DNA of 64,000 nt from Mycolicibacter algericus DSM 45454 (GCF_002086455.1 NZ_MVHC01000004.1:240305-304304); one strand, 5' to 3'. Shown: positions 34,270-43,424, counted from the first letter of the stretch. Notes: a model not told the origin generated them from the sequence alone. Translations and numbers: made by a program.

Positions 34270-35213
34270 CCGACGCGGTAACGCAGGCGCCCGAGCCGGC
34301 GCGGTGGCGGGCACGGGCGGCCGCGCTGGCGATCGACCTGCTGCCGGGCGCGGTGGTGGCGGCGGCGATGGCGCTGGTGGCACTGGGCTTTCCGGCCGGC
34401 GGGCCGTGGTGGTGGGTCACGATGTCGATCGCCGGGCTGGCGATCCTGGCGACCGCGGTCAACCGGACGCTGCTGCCGGTGCTCACCGGGTGGAGCCTGG
34501 GCCGCGCATACTCCGGAATCGAGGTGGTGCGCGGTGGCGGCACGACCGAACCGGTCGGTGTTGCGCGGTTGTTGCTGCGCGAGGTGGCGCACCTGCTCGA
34601 TACCGTGCCGTTCTTGGCGGGCTGGATCTGGTCGCTGCGCGACAAGCGTGGGCGGACCTTCGCCGACATCCTGACCGGCACCGAGGTCCGCCAGGCCGGG
34701 ACACGCCCGCGGCCGGAGGGAATCCGGGCCAAGACGGGCGCGGCGTTCGTGGCGGCCGCCGCGCTCAGCGTCATCGCCGCAGTGGTCAGCTACCTGCTGG
34801 TCTTCCAGCGTGAGCACTCCGCGGAGGTGGCGCGGGGCGAGCTCTCCCGGCAGGGACCCAAGATCGTCGCGGACATGTTGTCGTACGACCCGAAGACCCT
34901 GCAGGACGACTTCGCCCGGGCCCAGTCGTTGGCGACCGAGAAATATCGCGAACAGTTGGTGCCGCAACAAGATGCGATCCGCAACGGCGCACCGGTTCCG
35001 AACTACTACCGGGTCGCCGACGCCGCCGTCCTCAACGCGACCCCGCGCCGGGGGGCGATGCTGCTGTTCCTGCAGGGGCAGCGCGGCACCGCCGGAAAGG
35101 AGCGCCTGATCAGCGCCACCGTGCGGGTCACCTTCGCCAAGGCCGCAGGGGACTGGCGGGTCGATGACCTCACCGTCGTCAGCAAGCCGCTGCCGGCCGA
35201 GGGGGAGAGATGA
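34266..35213 (+). CDS. RDD-family Mce-associated membrane protein (Rv0176-like)
   Basis: A 315-aa protein. The RDD domain (about residues 12-145) starts RARAAALAIDLLPGA, contains three membrane helices and ends DKRGRTFADILTGT. A fourth helix follows at about 158-180, and then a periplasmic Mce-associated domain. GTG start overlapping the preceding stop by 4 bp. It matches Rv0176 (322 aa) in place and architecture. Role in Mce1 assembly is inferred from position. Confidence 0.9.
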   Translation: MTDAVTQAPEPARWRARAAALAIDLLPGAVVAAAMALVALGFPAGGPWWWVTMSIAGLAILATAVNRTLLPVLTGWSLGRAYSGIEVVRGGGTTEPVGVARLLLREVAHLLDTVPFLAGWIWSLRDKRGRTFADILTGTEVRQAGTRPRPEGIRAKTGAAFVAAAALSVIAAVVSYLLVFQREHSAEVARGELSRQGPKIVADMLSYDPKTLQDDFARAQSLATEKYREQLVPQQDAIRNGAPVPNYYRVADAAVLNATPRRGAMLLFLQGQRGTAGKERLISATVRVTFAKAAGDWRVDDLTVVSKPLPAEGER

Positions 35214-35758
35214 GTCCGCGGCGGCAGCTCGGCGCCGATCACCGGCCGCTGTTCGTCGAGCGGGACGTGCCGCCGGGCCGGGCGCTGACCGCCGTGCTGA
35301 CGGCCGCACTGCTGCTGGCGGCCGCGGCGATCACGGTGTGCACCCTGGTGTTGGTCTCGCATGCCTCCAACCATCGGGCGGCGATGCGCGATGTCGAGGT
35401 CCTCGGCGAAGTGGAGGCCTTCATGACGATGTTCTCCTCGCCGGATCCGTTCAACGCCAACGACTACGTCGCAGACGTGATGGCCCACGCCACCGGCGAA
35501 TTCGAGCAGGAGTGCCAGGACAAGGCCAATCAGATCCTGCTCGCGGTCGCGCGTAGCGAGCCGACCACCGGAACGGTGGTCGGGACCGGGGTCGAGCGGT
35601 GGAACGACGATGGCAGCGTCAACGTGTTGGTGGCCGTCGAGAACAGCGGTAAATCACCCGACGGCAAGCAGGACATCAGCGCCGCATCCCGCTGGCTGCT
35701 GACGGCGCAGAAGGAAGGGGACCAGTGGAAGATCAGCAATCTGAACCAGGTGCTGTGA
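35210..35758 (+). CDS. Mce-associated protein (Rv0177-like)
   Basis: A 182-aa protein with a single membrane helix (about residues 25-50) and a periplasmic domain (about 55-182) that ends in the family-typical EGDQWKISNLNQVL strand. ATG start overlaps the RDD gene by 4 bp. Same position and length as Rv0177 (184 aa, from memory). No catalytic residues are apparent. Confidence 0.9.
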   Translation: MSPRRQLGADHRPLFVERDVPPGRALTAVLTAALLLAAAAITVCTLVLVSHASNHRAAMRDVEVLGEVEAFMTMFSSPDPFNANDYVADVMAHATGEFEQECQDKANQILLAVARSEPTTGTVVGTGVERWNDDGSVNVLVAVENSGKSPDGKQDISAASRWLLTAQKEGDQWKISNLNQVL

Positions 35759-36435
35759 CCGAGACGTCCTCCGACGGTGACGACGGTCTGACCGAGGACA
35801 TCGAGGCCACCACCACCGACGACGACGGTGACGGTGACGGCGAACCCGGAGACGAGACCGACGAAACCCGGGACGGCGACGAAAGCGAAACCGCCGCAAC
35901 GAAACCCCGTGTCCGCAGGCGGATCAGCCTGCGGGTGGCCGGCGCGCTGGCCAGTGCGCTCTTCATCGCGTCGGCGGCGTTCGCGGCCGGCGCCGCCCAG
36001 CCCTACCTCGTCGACCGCGCCGAGGTGGCCACCAAACTCGACATCGCCCGCACCGCGGCCCGGGCGATCCACACACTGTGGAACTACACGCCCGAGAACA
36101 TGGACACCCTGCCGGATCGGGCGGCGGTCTATCTCAGTGGTGACCTGGAAGCCCAGTACCGCAAGTTCATCGCCGCGATCGCCGAGAGCAACAAGCAGGC
36201 CAAGGTCACCGACACCACCGAGATCGTCGGTGCCGCGGTGGAATCCCTGGACGGGCCGGAAGCCACTGTCCTCGTGTACACCAACACCTCGGCCACCAGC
36301 GAACTGAACAGGGCCGTTCCGTCGATCAAATACCTGGCCTACCGGCTTTACATGAAACGCGAGCAGAACCGATGGGTGGTCACCAGAATGCCCACCATCA
36401 CCTCGCTGGACCTCACGCCGCGATTCCAGAGCTGA
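35725..36435 (+). CDS. Mce-associated membrane protein (Rv0178-like)
   Basis: A 236-aa protein. Residues 1-65 are highly acidic (runs of D, E, T), residues 70-90 form the membrane helix and the remainder is a periplasmic Mce-associated domain ending VVTRMPTITSLDL. GTG at 35725 is chosen because AAGGAAGGGG lies 5-6 nt upstream; the GTG at 35755, which overlaps the previous stop, has no ribosome binding site. Last of the four mam genes and last conserved gene of the mce1 operon. Confidence 0.88.
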   Translation: MEDQQSEPGAVTETSSDGDDGLTEDIEATTTDDDGDGDGEPGDETDETRDGDESETAATKPRVRRRISLRVAGALASALFIASAAFAAGAAQPYLVDRAEVATKLDIARTAARAIHTLWNYTPENMDTLPDRAAVYLSGDLEAQYRKFIAAIAESNKQAKVTDTTEIVGAAVESLDGPEATVLVYTNTSATSELNRAVPSIKYLAYRLYMKREQNRWVVTRMPTITSLDLTPRFQS

Positions 36436-36438
36436 CCC

Positions 36439-37104
36439 ATGCTCGTCACGTCGCCGATCTCACCGCGGCGCACCGTGACCGCCCTGCTGCTGCTGACCTT
36501 CGCCACCGGCCTGGTCGACGCGATCAGCGTCCTGGTGCTCGGGCGTGTCTTCGTCGCGAACATGACCGGCAACGCGATCTTTCTGGGCTTCGTGTTCGTC
36601 CCGGGTGCGGGATTCGACCTGACCGCGGTGTTGCTGGCGTTCGGCGGCTTCTTGCTCGGGGCGATCTTCGGCGGCCGACTGGTGCGGAGCCTGGGTCACC
36701 GGCCCCGGGTGTGGGTGACCGCGGCGTTGAGCATCGAGGTGGTGTTACTGCTCGTGCTGGCCGCGCTGACCGGTGCCGGCGTGTTGCAATACGCCGACGC
36801 CACCAGACTGCTCTTGATCGGCGGCCTCGCGGTGGCGTTCGGCGTACAGAACTCGACCGCACGCCAGTTCGGCATCCAGGAGCTCTACACCACCGTCCTC
36901 ACCTCGACGATCGTGGGCCTCGGGGTGGACAGCCGGCTGGCCGACGGCACCGGCGAGCGCCAGAAGCTGCGGCTGGGAGTGGTGCTGACGATGATCGGCG
37001 GTGCCGTCGTCGGCGCCACGCTGGCCCGCGCCGTCGTGGCGCCGGTGATCGCGCTGGCCGCGGCGGTGGTCACGGCGAGCATGCTGCTGTTCCGCTACGC
37101 CTGA
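36439..37104 (+). CDS. DUF1275 (YoaK-type) membrane protein
   Basis: A 221-aa polytopic protein with about six membrane helices. The family hallmark is GRVFVANMTGNAIFLGF near residue 33, with FGVQNSTARQFGI near 133. YoaK/DUF1275 proteins have no proven substrate; a small-molecule transporter or exporter role is guessed. ATG lies 3 bp after the mam1 stop with no ribosome binding site of its own, so it could be read from the mce1 transcript, although it is not part of the M. tuberculosis operon. It is convergent with the Mpt64-like gene. Confidence 0.88.
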   Translation: MLVTSPISPRRTVTALLLLTFATGLVDAISVLVLGRVFVANMTGNAIFLGFVFVPGAGFDLTAVLLAFGGFLLGAIFGGRLVRSLGHRPRVWVTAALSIEVVLLLVLAALTGAGVLQYADATRLLLIGGLAVAFGVQNSTARQFGIQELYTTVLTSTIVGLGVDSRLADGTGERQKLRLGVVLTMIGGAVVGATLARAVVAPVIALAAAVVTASMLLFRYA

Positions 37105-37123
37105 GACACCGGCCCGCTCTCCG

Positions 37124-37179
37124 CGAGATTGCAACCATGCAGCATTTTCCGCGGATTCGCCTGCATCAGTTCAATCTCG
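37124..37179. terminator. Long imperfect hairpin between convergent genes (possible bidirectional terminator)
   Basis: Nested inverted repeats: CGAGATTG (37124-37131) with CAATCTCG (37172-37179), and inside them ATGCAG (37137-37142) with CTGCAT (37161-37166), separated by internal bulges and an 18-nt loop. It sits in the 90-bp gap where the rightward DUF1275 gene and the leftward Mpt64-like gene end. There is no U-run, so a structure-only mycobacterial-type terminator is the likeliest role. Confidence 0.45.
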
Positions 37180-37194
37180 GCGAAGGATAGCCCG

Positions 37195-38034
37195 TCAGGC
37201 GCCGCCGGGTTCATGCGGCGGTCCCAGTGTCGCCTCTCCTCCGTCGAGGCTCGCTGAACCGCCGAATTCAGGGCGGAGGATCGAACTGAGCGCCGACAGC
37301 GGGATGTGCGCTTGGACGTTGCCGCCGTCCATGTACCACTGCATCTGGTTGTACTGGATCGGCGAGTCGTGGCTGACCGGGTAATCGGGCATGTACAGGA
37401 TCAACTCGTCGGGGGTCAACGCCCATGACCGGTAACCCCCGGAGAACACCTTGTCGGGGGTGAATCGTTCGGGCACGAACGGATAGTCACCGGGGCGGTG
37501 CTCCCAGAACGCCCGGTCCAATGCCGCCACGATGTAGGGCTCGCCGAGCTGCGGGATCGTCGCGAACGGATCCACCCCCGGTTTGGTGATGTCGGCCAAC
37601 TGCAGTTGTTGTCCACGAGCCATGTCGAAGGTGAAGGTGCGGTAGGCGTTGTTGATGTACGGCCCGTCGGAGTGGTAGTCCTCGTGGAAGACCACGCTCA
37701 GCGCGTCACCGTGCTGGAAGATCTCGAAATTCTCGTTGCCCCAGCTGTCGGCGACCATCGAGGCGCCCTTGGCGCGCCAGTTGCCGAACAACTTCGACAG
37801 GTAGTCACGGATCGGCGGCCCGGCGACCGGGTGGTCGATCAGGTCACCGGGCACCGCCATCCGGATGTAGCGGGTCGCCTGTCGCTCGGAGCGCACATCG
37901 GTGCTGCAGTAGTGGCCGTCCCAGGCGCCGCCCAGCCCGCTGCAGAACGACGGCGCCGAGGCGCTCGCCGGCGGTGCCGCGGACACCAACAACGCCGCGG
38001 CCGCTACGCCCGTCAGTAGCCGGGTCGCCCACAT
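37195..38034 (-). CDS. Secreted Mpt64/RsiV-like DUF3298 protein
   Basis: A 279-aa exported protein with a Sec signal peptide (MWATRLLTGVAAAALLVSAA..., cleavage near ASASA at about residue 26). The mature part has early Cys residues (FCSGLGG, HYCST) and the DUF3298/RsiV C-terminal layout, e.g. HEDYHSDGPYINNAYRTFTF and the late HIPLSALSSIL strand, as in Mpt64 and Rv3036c. A strong GGAGGG site precedes the ATG, and the gene starts only 10 bp after the mas-type gene of the leftward mce operon, so it is probably its last cistron. Function unknown; Mpt64 is a secreted antigen. Confidence 0.82.
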   Translation of the reverse strand: MWATRLLTGVAAAALLVSAAPPASASAPSFCSGLGGAWDGHYCSTDVRSERQATRYIRMAVPGDLIDHPVAGPPIRDYLSKLFGNWRAKGASMVADSWGNENFEIFQHGDALSVVFHEDYHSDGPYINNAYRTFTFDMARGQQLQLADITKPGVDPFATIPQLGEPYIVAALDRAFWEHRPGDYPFVPERFTPDKVFSGGYRSWALTPDELILYMPDYPVSHDSPIQYNQMQWYMDGGNVQAHIPLSALSSILRPEFGGSASLDGGEATLGPPHEPGGA

Positions 38035-38044
38035 AGCTTCCCTC

Positions 38045-38644
38045 CTAGGGCAGTTCGACTTTGCCGGCCAGCCATCGGCCGTCGACCTTCTGCATCGTCA
38101 TCTTCATCCGGCTGCGATCGACCCGCGGGTCGGGGCGCGCGGTGTTGCTGACCGTCTGATCGACCATCACCAGCACCACCACCTTGTCGGTGGACTCCGA
38201 CTGGACCGCCGAGTCCACCACCGTGCCGCGCGCCGAGGCCTTGTTGTCGATGAGCAGCTGGCGCAGCTCAACGCTGGCCTTGGTGTAGGTGTCCTTGAAA
38301 TCACCGGTCGCGCCGTTGAGTACCGTGGCGAAGTCGTCGTCGACCTTGCCGGAGTCGATGCTGGTCAACACCTGGGCGTAGTCCACGGCGGCACGCTGCC
38401 CGGCCGCGGCGGCGGCGGCGACCCGGTGTTGTTGCCACAGTTGCCAGCCCAGCCCCGCTGCCAGGCCGAACACCGTCAGGTAGACGGCGGCGATGCCGGC
38501 GATCGCCCACCGGTTCGGCGGTGGCGGGCCGGCCGTCTGCGGCGCGGCGGCCGGTTTCTCGGTGACCGTCGATTCCGGTTCGCCCTCGGCGGTTTCCGTC
38601 TGCTTGGGGGTATCTTCGGCGGCCGGTTCGTCAGCGGTGCTCAC
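38045..38644 (-). CDS. Mce-associated membrane protein of the second mce operon
   Basis: A 199-aa protein with an acidic Pro/Glu-rich cytoplasmic N-terminus (about residues 1-45), a membrane helix (about 47-68) and a periplasmic Mce-associated domain. The C-terminal half (GATGDFKDTY, LRQLLIDNKASARGTVVDSAV, KVDGRWLAGKVELP) is strikingly like that of the protein at 48889-49524 on the other side of the operon, so the two are paralogues. GTG start, 19 bp after mceF. Probably stabilises the Mce complex. Confidence 0.87.
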   Translation of the reverse strand: MSTADEPAAEDTPKQTETAEGEPESTVTEKPAAAPQTAGPPPPNRWAIAGIAAVYLTVFGLAAGLGWQLWQQHRVAAAAAAGQRAAVDYAQVLTSIDSGKVDDDFATVLNGATGDFKDTYTKASVELRQLLIDNKASARGTVVDSAVQSESTDKVVVLVMVDQTVSNTARPDPRVDRSRMKMTMQKVDGRWLAGKVELP

Positions 38645-38663
38645 CGCGGCGTCTCCTCGGGTG

Positions 38664-39914
38664 TCATTCTGGCGGCTCGATCAACATCGGCGGCCCGCCG
38701 TACTCGGTGGGAACGGTGTAGCGCCCCTTGGGGGTCGGGTCGGTGGTCGCGGCCAAGTCGGCGCCCGGCGGCGGGCCGGCGGTGTCGTCCCCCGGCGGGC
38801 GCGGCGCGTTGTGGGCACCACGCACCAAGACCGACTGGTCGGTGTCACGGCAATAGCCGTACAAGAACGGCTCGGGGTAGTCCGCCGCCGACGGCGGGCG
38901 CCGCGGCGTGCCGTAATCGCAGGTGTAGCGCGGGTAGATGTCCACCGTCGCCCACATCCCGTCCTCGTGGATCGCCGAGTCGAGCGCCTCCACCGTCGAC
39001 CGGCGGTAATCGGGGAACAGCGCGTTGAGCGCCGGAACCCGGACGTAGAGCAGTTGCGCCGTGGTGGCCAGATTGGCCAGTAGGCCGACCATGGTGTCGG
39101 AGTTGTCGTCGAAGAGCCCGTCGACCGCCGACAGCATGCCGGGCGCCTGGTCGACGAATCGGCGGTAGCCGCCCATCATCGGGCTGATTCCCTTGAACAC
39201 CTTGTCGAGGTTCGCCGAGGTCACGGCCATACCGTTGTTGACGTCGCTGAGCATGGTGAGCACCACCCGGCTCGACTTCAGCAAGCTCACCGTCTCCGGC
39301 AGCACCGAATCCAGGGTGGACAACAAGAAGGTGCCGCCGTCGACGATGTCGGTGAGCTTCTGGGGGCCCTCGTCGGACAGGCTGAGTTCCTTCTTGATCA
39401 GGTCGAGTTTGCGCGGGTCGGTCTGTGCCAGCATGCCATCGGCGTCGGCGAGCAACTGCGACATCGGGATCGGGGTCGTCACACGGTCCTGGGAGACGAC
39501 GCTGCCGCCCGAGAGGAAGGGCCCGGCGCTGGACGGGGGCTCGAAGTCGATGTACTGCTCACCGGCGGCCGACAGACCCGACACCCGCACCTTGCTGGCG
39601 GCCGGAATCTTCACCGTCGAGGAGATGTTGGCGACCGCGTCGACACCGGTGCCGCTGACCCGCAGCGACTCGATCCGGCCCACCGGAACCCCGCGGACCG
39701 AGACGTCCTGGTTGGCGAGCAGCCCACCGGAATCGGGCAGCGCGATCGTGATCTGGTAGGTCGAGCGGGTCGGATTGACCCGCAGCGCCCCCACCAACAG
39801 GTAGGCGGTCGCCACCACCAGGGTCATCGCCAGCGCGAGCCCCGACAGCAGGTTCTTTCGCCGGTAACCGGCGCGAACCAGCGCGACGATGCGACGGCTG
39901 ACGGCATCGATCAT
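38664..39914 (-). CDS. Mce-family protein, MceF position (second mce operon)
   Basis: A 416-aa Mce subunit with a membrane anchor near residues 20-42, an MCE domain (about 48-128, GLLANQDVSVRGVPVGRIESL) and a helical stalk with a short Pro-rich tail. Overlaps mceE by 4 bp. As the sixth gene it takes the F position. It is shorter than Mce1F because the tail is reduced. Subtype (mce2, 3, 5 to 9) cannot be settled by eye. Confidence 0.92.
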   Translation of the reverse strand: MIDAVSRRIVALVRAGYRRKNLLSGLALAMTLVVATAYLLVGALRVNPTRSTYQITIALPDSGGLLANQDVSVRGVPVGRIESLRVSGTGVDAVANISSTVKIPAASKVRVSGLSAAGEQYIDFEPPSSAGPFLSGGSVVSQDRVTTPIPMSQLLADADGMLAQTDPRKLDLIKKELSLSDEGPQKLTDIVDGGTFLLSTLDSVLPETVSLLKSSRVVLTMLSDVNNGMAVTSANLDKVFKGISPMMGGYRRFVDQAPGMLSAVDGLFDDNSDTMVGLLANLATTAQLLYVRVPALNALFPDYRRSTVEALDSAIHEDGMWATVDIYPRYTCDYGTPRRPPSAADYPEPFLYGYCRDTDQSVLVRGAHNAPRPPGDDTAGPPPGADLAATTDPTPKGRYTVPTEYGGPPMLIEPPE

Positions 39915-41155
39915 GGTGTCGGCCCCTGCCCCATCAGGCCCGGGTCGTTGGCAGCGGCCTCAGCCTCGGCCGGTGTCGGGGGGATCGGTGGCCCGACGGC
40001 CGTCCACGGCGCCTGACCCATGTCGGAGTCCGGGCCGCGACCCACCACGCGTTCTTGCAGCCGCCAGAGCGCGTACTTGATCGAGCCGGCCAGTTTGGCC
40101 CAGTCGTAGCGTTTCGGGCCGTGGAACGCCGGGTCGCCCTTGAACCCGGCGTCGGGCATCGAGCCCCACACCAGTCGGTCGATGCTGGCGTGTACCGCGA
40201 CACCGGTGCCGGCCGTCGATTTGATCAACGGTGCCATCAGCCGGTTCAGCGCGCGCAGGCTGGTGTTCGGGTCGGTCGCCACATCGTTCCAAGCGCCGGC
40301 GATTATGTTGGCGTCCTTGATGAAACTGTGCCCGGAGTCGTCGGTCCCGGCGATCGACGGAAACCGGGCCAGCTGTCGGCTGGTTGCGCCGAGCTCCTCG
40401 ACGAGGTCGGCGAGCTGACTGGTGTTGTCCACCAGTGTGTCGGTGGCCGGGCCCGCCGCGTTGAGCATCTCGGTCAGCGCCTCGCTGCGGGCGTCGAGCC
40501 GGTCGGCGAGCCGGCTGGTCTCACGCAGCGCCGTCTCGATCTCGCCGGAGCGGGCGTTGAGTTTCGCCAGCAGTTCGTTGGACTGGTTGATCAGTTTCCC
40601 GAACGCTTCGCCCTGGTCGCCGGTGGCCTTACCGGCGCCGTTGACGAGGTTGGTGAAGTTCTGCACCGCACCGCCGTTCACCAGCAGCGCTGCCGAGCTC
40701 AGAACCGACTCCACGGTGGCGGCCGACGCGGTGGCGTCCAACCCGATGACGTCGCCGCCCTTGAGCAGCGGGGCCGACGGGTCGACCCGGGCCGGCGGTT
40801 TGATCGCGACGAACACGTCGCCGAGCGGGGTCGCCGACCGCAATTCAGCGGTGCTGCCCACCGGGATCCGGACACCGTCCATGATCCGCAGTTCGGTGAC
40901 CGCGGTGTAGTTGCGGGCGACCATCGACTCTAGCTGACCGACGTCGGCGCCGGCGAGCTTCACCTTGGCGTGCCCGGGCAGGTTCAGCGCGTTGGCGAAC
41001 ACCGCGGTGATCCGATATCCCCCACTGCCGATGCCGGGCGCCGGCAGCGGCAGGCTGCCCAGGCCATTGGTGCCGCAGCCCGCCGCCGACGAGACCACCA
41101 TTGCACTGCACAGCAGGGCCAGTGCCGCCCTCGGGGACCCCAGTCGTCGCGTCAC
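39911..41155 (-). CDS. Mce-family lipoprotein, MceE position (second mce operon)
   Basis: A 414-aa lipoprotein subunit. GTG at 41155 is chosen, giving a signal peptide whose lipobox (SSAAGC) puts the lipidated Cys at about residue 27; the open frame further upstream would bury that signal. The MCE domain spans about 45-125 (KVKLAGADVGQLESM), followed by a helical stalk. Only 2 bp separate it from the mceD stop, and it overlaps mceF by 4 bp. Confidence 0.92.
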   Translation of the reverse strand: MTRRLGSPRAALALLCSAMVVSSAAGCGTNGLGSLPLPAPGIGSGGYRITAVFANALNLPGHAKVKLAGADVGQLESMVARNYTAVTELRIMDGVRIPVGSTAELRSATPLGDVFVAIKPPARVDPSAPLLKGGDVIGLDATASAATVESVLSSAALLVNGGAVQNFTNLVNGAGKATGDQGEAFGKLINQSNELLAKLNARSGEIETALRETSRLADRLDARSEALTEMLNAAGPATDTLVDNTSQLADLVEELGATSRQLARFPSIAGTDDSGHSFIKDANIIAGAWNDVATDPNTSLRALNRLMAPLIKSTAGTGVAVHASIDRLVWGSMPDAGFKGDPAFHGPKRYDWAKLAGSIKYALWRLQERVVGRGPDSDMGQAPWTAVGPPIPPTPAEAEAAANDPGLMGQGPTP

Positions 41156-41157
41156 GT

Positions 41158-42363
41158 CTACTGCCCCATCATCGAAAGGCCGTCCAGCACATACGTCAGC
41201 CCGAAATCCGGGCCGTAATCCGCCAAGGTTCCGGTGCCACAACCCAACTGGCGAAGGTGCATCATGTTGCACAGCTCCTTGGTGCTTTGGCTGTCGACGA
41301 GGATCTTGTCGACCAGGGCGTGCAGCCGGACCGCCCCGTTGTTGGTGTCGACGGCGTTGTAGAGGTTCTCCAACGTCAACGGCAGCAGGTTGAGCAGCTC
41401 GGCCAGGTCGCGTTGCTTTTCGACGAGCGTCGTCGCTGCCGTGTCGCCGTTGAGGACGGCTTGCTTGAGGTTGTCCCGGTTGGCCTGCAGCAGCGTGGTC
41501 GCCTGCGTGATGATCTCGTTGAACTTGTGACCGGTGCTGCCGGTGCCGAAGTCCTCGTCGGCGAGCATCTGACCCAATTGCCGGGTGGTGGAGCCGAATT
41601 GACGCAACTTGGCGTCGTTGCGGGCCGCCGCGTCCATCAGTGAGCTGAGATTGGTGATGATCGTGGTCAATTGATCACCGGTCGCCTCGCCGTTGTCGGA
41701 GCTGAGTCGCAGGGCCCGGGACAACTCGCCGAGCGCCGATTTGATCTTCTCGCCGTTGCCGTCGGCGATGTCGGCGCCGGCGTTGATCACATCGGCGATC
41801 GGCCCGTTGCCTTTGCCGTCGCCGCCGAGCGATTTGGAGACCTTGTCGAGCATGTCCAGCACGCGGTCGAACGCCACCGGTGTCCGGGTGCGATTCAGTC
41901 CGATGGTGGTGCGGTCGGCCAGCACCGGGCCGCCCGCGTAGGCCGGCGTCAACTCGATCTGCCGTGCGGTGAGGATCGAGGTGTTGATGGTCACCGCGTG
42001 GACATCGGCGGGCACCTTCACCCCGCGGTCGACGGTGAACTCCGCCTCGACGTATTCGCCCTTCGGGGTGACCTTTTTGACCTTGCCCACCGGCATCCCG
42101 AGCACCGCGACCACATTGTCCTCGTACAACCCTGCGGCGCTGTCGAACTGGGCGGTGACGGTGATGTGCCCACCGAACGGTTTGAGGTAGTAGACGGCCA
42201 CGCCTGCGACGACCAGCGCGCCGGCGATCAGGCTCGTCACGATCGCCCTGAGGCGCCGACGGTCCCGGCCGGAGCCTGCCGAGAGTGCCTGGCGGGTCGA
42301 CGGACCCGGGTCATCCGGCTCCTCGATCGGGTCATCGGCGGCGATCCTCGGGGGCGCGCTCAT
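41158..42363 (-). CDS. Mce-family protein, MceD position (second mce operon)
   Basis: A 401-aa Mce subunit with an Asp/Pro-rich cytoplasmic N-terminus (about residues 1-38), a membrane helix (about 40-62), an MCE domain (about 68-148, GLYEDNVVAVLGMPVGKVKKV) and a helical stalk. No Pro-rich tail, unlike Mce1D. ATG at 42363 overlaps the mceC stop by 4 bp (ATGA); a longer open frame upstream is a shadow of mceC. Confidence 0.93.
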   Translation of the reverse strand: MSAPPRIAADDPIEEPDDPGPSTRQALSAGSGRDRRRLRAIVTSLIAGALVVAGVAVYYLKPFGGHITVTAQFDSAAGLYEDNVVAVLGMPVGKVKKVTPKGEYVEAEFTVDRGVKVPADVHAVTINTSILTARQIELTPAYAGGPVLADRTTIGLNRTRTPVAFDRVLDMLDKVSKSLGGDGKGNGPIADVINAGADIADGNGEKIKSALGELSRALRLSSDNGEATGDQLTTIITNLSSLMDAAARNDAKLRQFGSTTRQLGQMLADEDFGTGSTGHKFNEIITQATTLLQANRDNLKQAVLNGDTAATTLVEKQRDLAELLNLLPLTLENLYNAVDTNNGAVRLHALVDKILVDSQSTKELCNMMHLRQLGCGTGTLADYGPDFGLTYVLDGLSMMGQ

Positions 42364-43424
42364 TTGCAGTCCTTGAAGTATTCGATCATGCCGAACTGCT
42401 TGGCGCGGCCGCTGATGGCGCACATCCAGGAGTCGATCGCGATCCCGTTGCCGGCGAAGAACTCGATGCCCGGGCCGTAACCGGTGGCGTTGGTGATACC
42501 CCGCAGCGGCGGCGGCGCGGACTGGATCAGGCTGCGCAGCAGGTCGTCGTGCTGGCCGAGCATGTCCGACAGTGAGCGCACGTTGACCAGCATGTCGTCG
42601 AGCATCGCCCGGTCGTTGACCACGATGTTGTTCAGGTTGCCCGTCAGACTGGTCAGCGCCGCCAGCATCGCGTGGAAAGTGTGCTGCCGCAACACCAACT
42701 CCCCGATGAGATCCTGGCCCTGATCGACCAGGTTGCCCAAGTTCGTCTGTTGGTTGTGCAGCGTGTTGGCCACCCGCTGGGTGCTGGCCAGCAGTGTGCC
42801 GAGCTGGTCGCGCCGGTCGGCGGTGATCTTGGCCAGCGAATGCAGGTTGGCCATCGCCCGCGGGATGATCGGCGGCATCCCCTGGAGTTGCTGGCCGAGC
42901 ACTGCCAGCGACTGCGCGAACTGGTCGGAGTCGACCTGGTCGAACGTGGTGGTGGCGTCCTCGAGCAGCGACTCCAGGTCGTAGGGCACCTCGGTGTGGG
43001 TGAGGCTGATCCGTTTGCCGGGCAACGAACCGGGGCCGTCGGGCTCCAACTTGAGGTAGCGGGAGCCGAGGATCGTCATCACCTGGATCTTGGCCCGGGT
43101 GTCCTTGCCCAGCGGGATGTCGTTGCGCACCGTCAGGCCGGCCTCGACGTGGTTGCCGGCGAGTCGCATGCTCGACACCCGGCCCACCTCGATGCCGGCG
43201 ACCACGATCGGGTTGCCGGGGGACAGGGCGGCGGCCTGGGCGAACTCGGCGGTGTAACGGGTGTAGCCGACGCCGAGCACCTTGACCAACAGCGCCGCGG
43301 CGACGAGCACCGCCACCACGGCCAGCGCGCCGAATCCCAACCAGGTGGTGTGGTAGGACTCCAGCGGTCGCTCCCGCCACCGGCGGAGGAATCCGCCGCT
43401 CCGCATCGGCATGGCGCTACCCAT
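42360..43424 (-). CDS. Mce-family protein, MceC position (second mce operon)
   Basis: A 354-aa Mce subunit with a membrane helix near residues 30-52, an MCE domain near 58-140 (AALSPGNPIVVAGIEVGRV), a helical stalk and a C-terminal FKDCK. ATG at 43424 (overlapping the mceB stop by 8 bp) is chosen; ATG at 43412, 4 bp past that stop, is equally possible. It lacks the long Pro-rich tail seen in Mce1C. Confidence 0.92.
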   Translation of the reverse strand: MGSAMPMRSGGFLRRWRERPLESYHTTWLGFGALAVVAVLVAAALLVKVLGVGYTRYTAEFAQAAALSPGNPIVVAGIEVGRVSSMRLAGNHVEAGLTVRNDIPLGKDTRAKIQVMTILGSRYLKLEPDGPGSLPGKRISLTHTEVPYDLESLLEDATTTFDQVDSDQFAQSLAVLGQQLQGMPPIIPRAMANLHSLAKITADRRDQLGTLLASTQRVANTLHNQQTNLGNLVDQGQDLIGELVLRQHTFHAMLAALTSLTGNLNNIVVNDRAMLDDMLVNVRSLSDMLGQHDDLLRSLIQSAPPPLRGITNATGYGPGIEFFAGNGIAIDSWMCAISGRAKQFGMIEYFKDCK

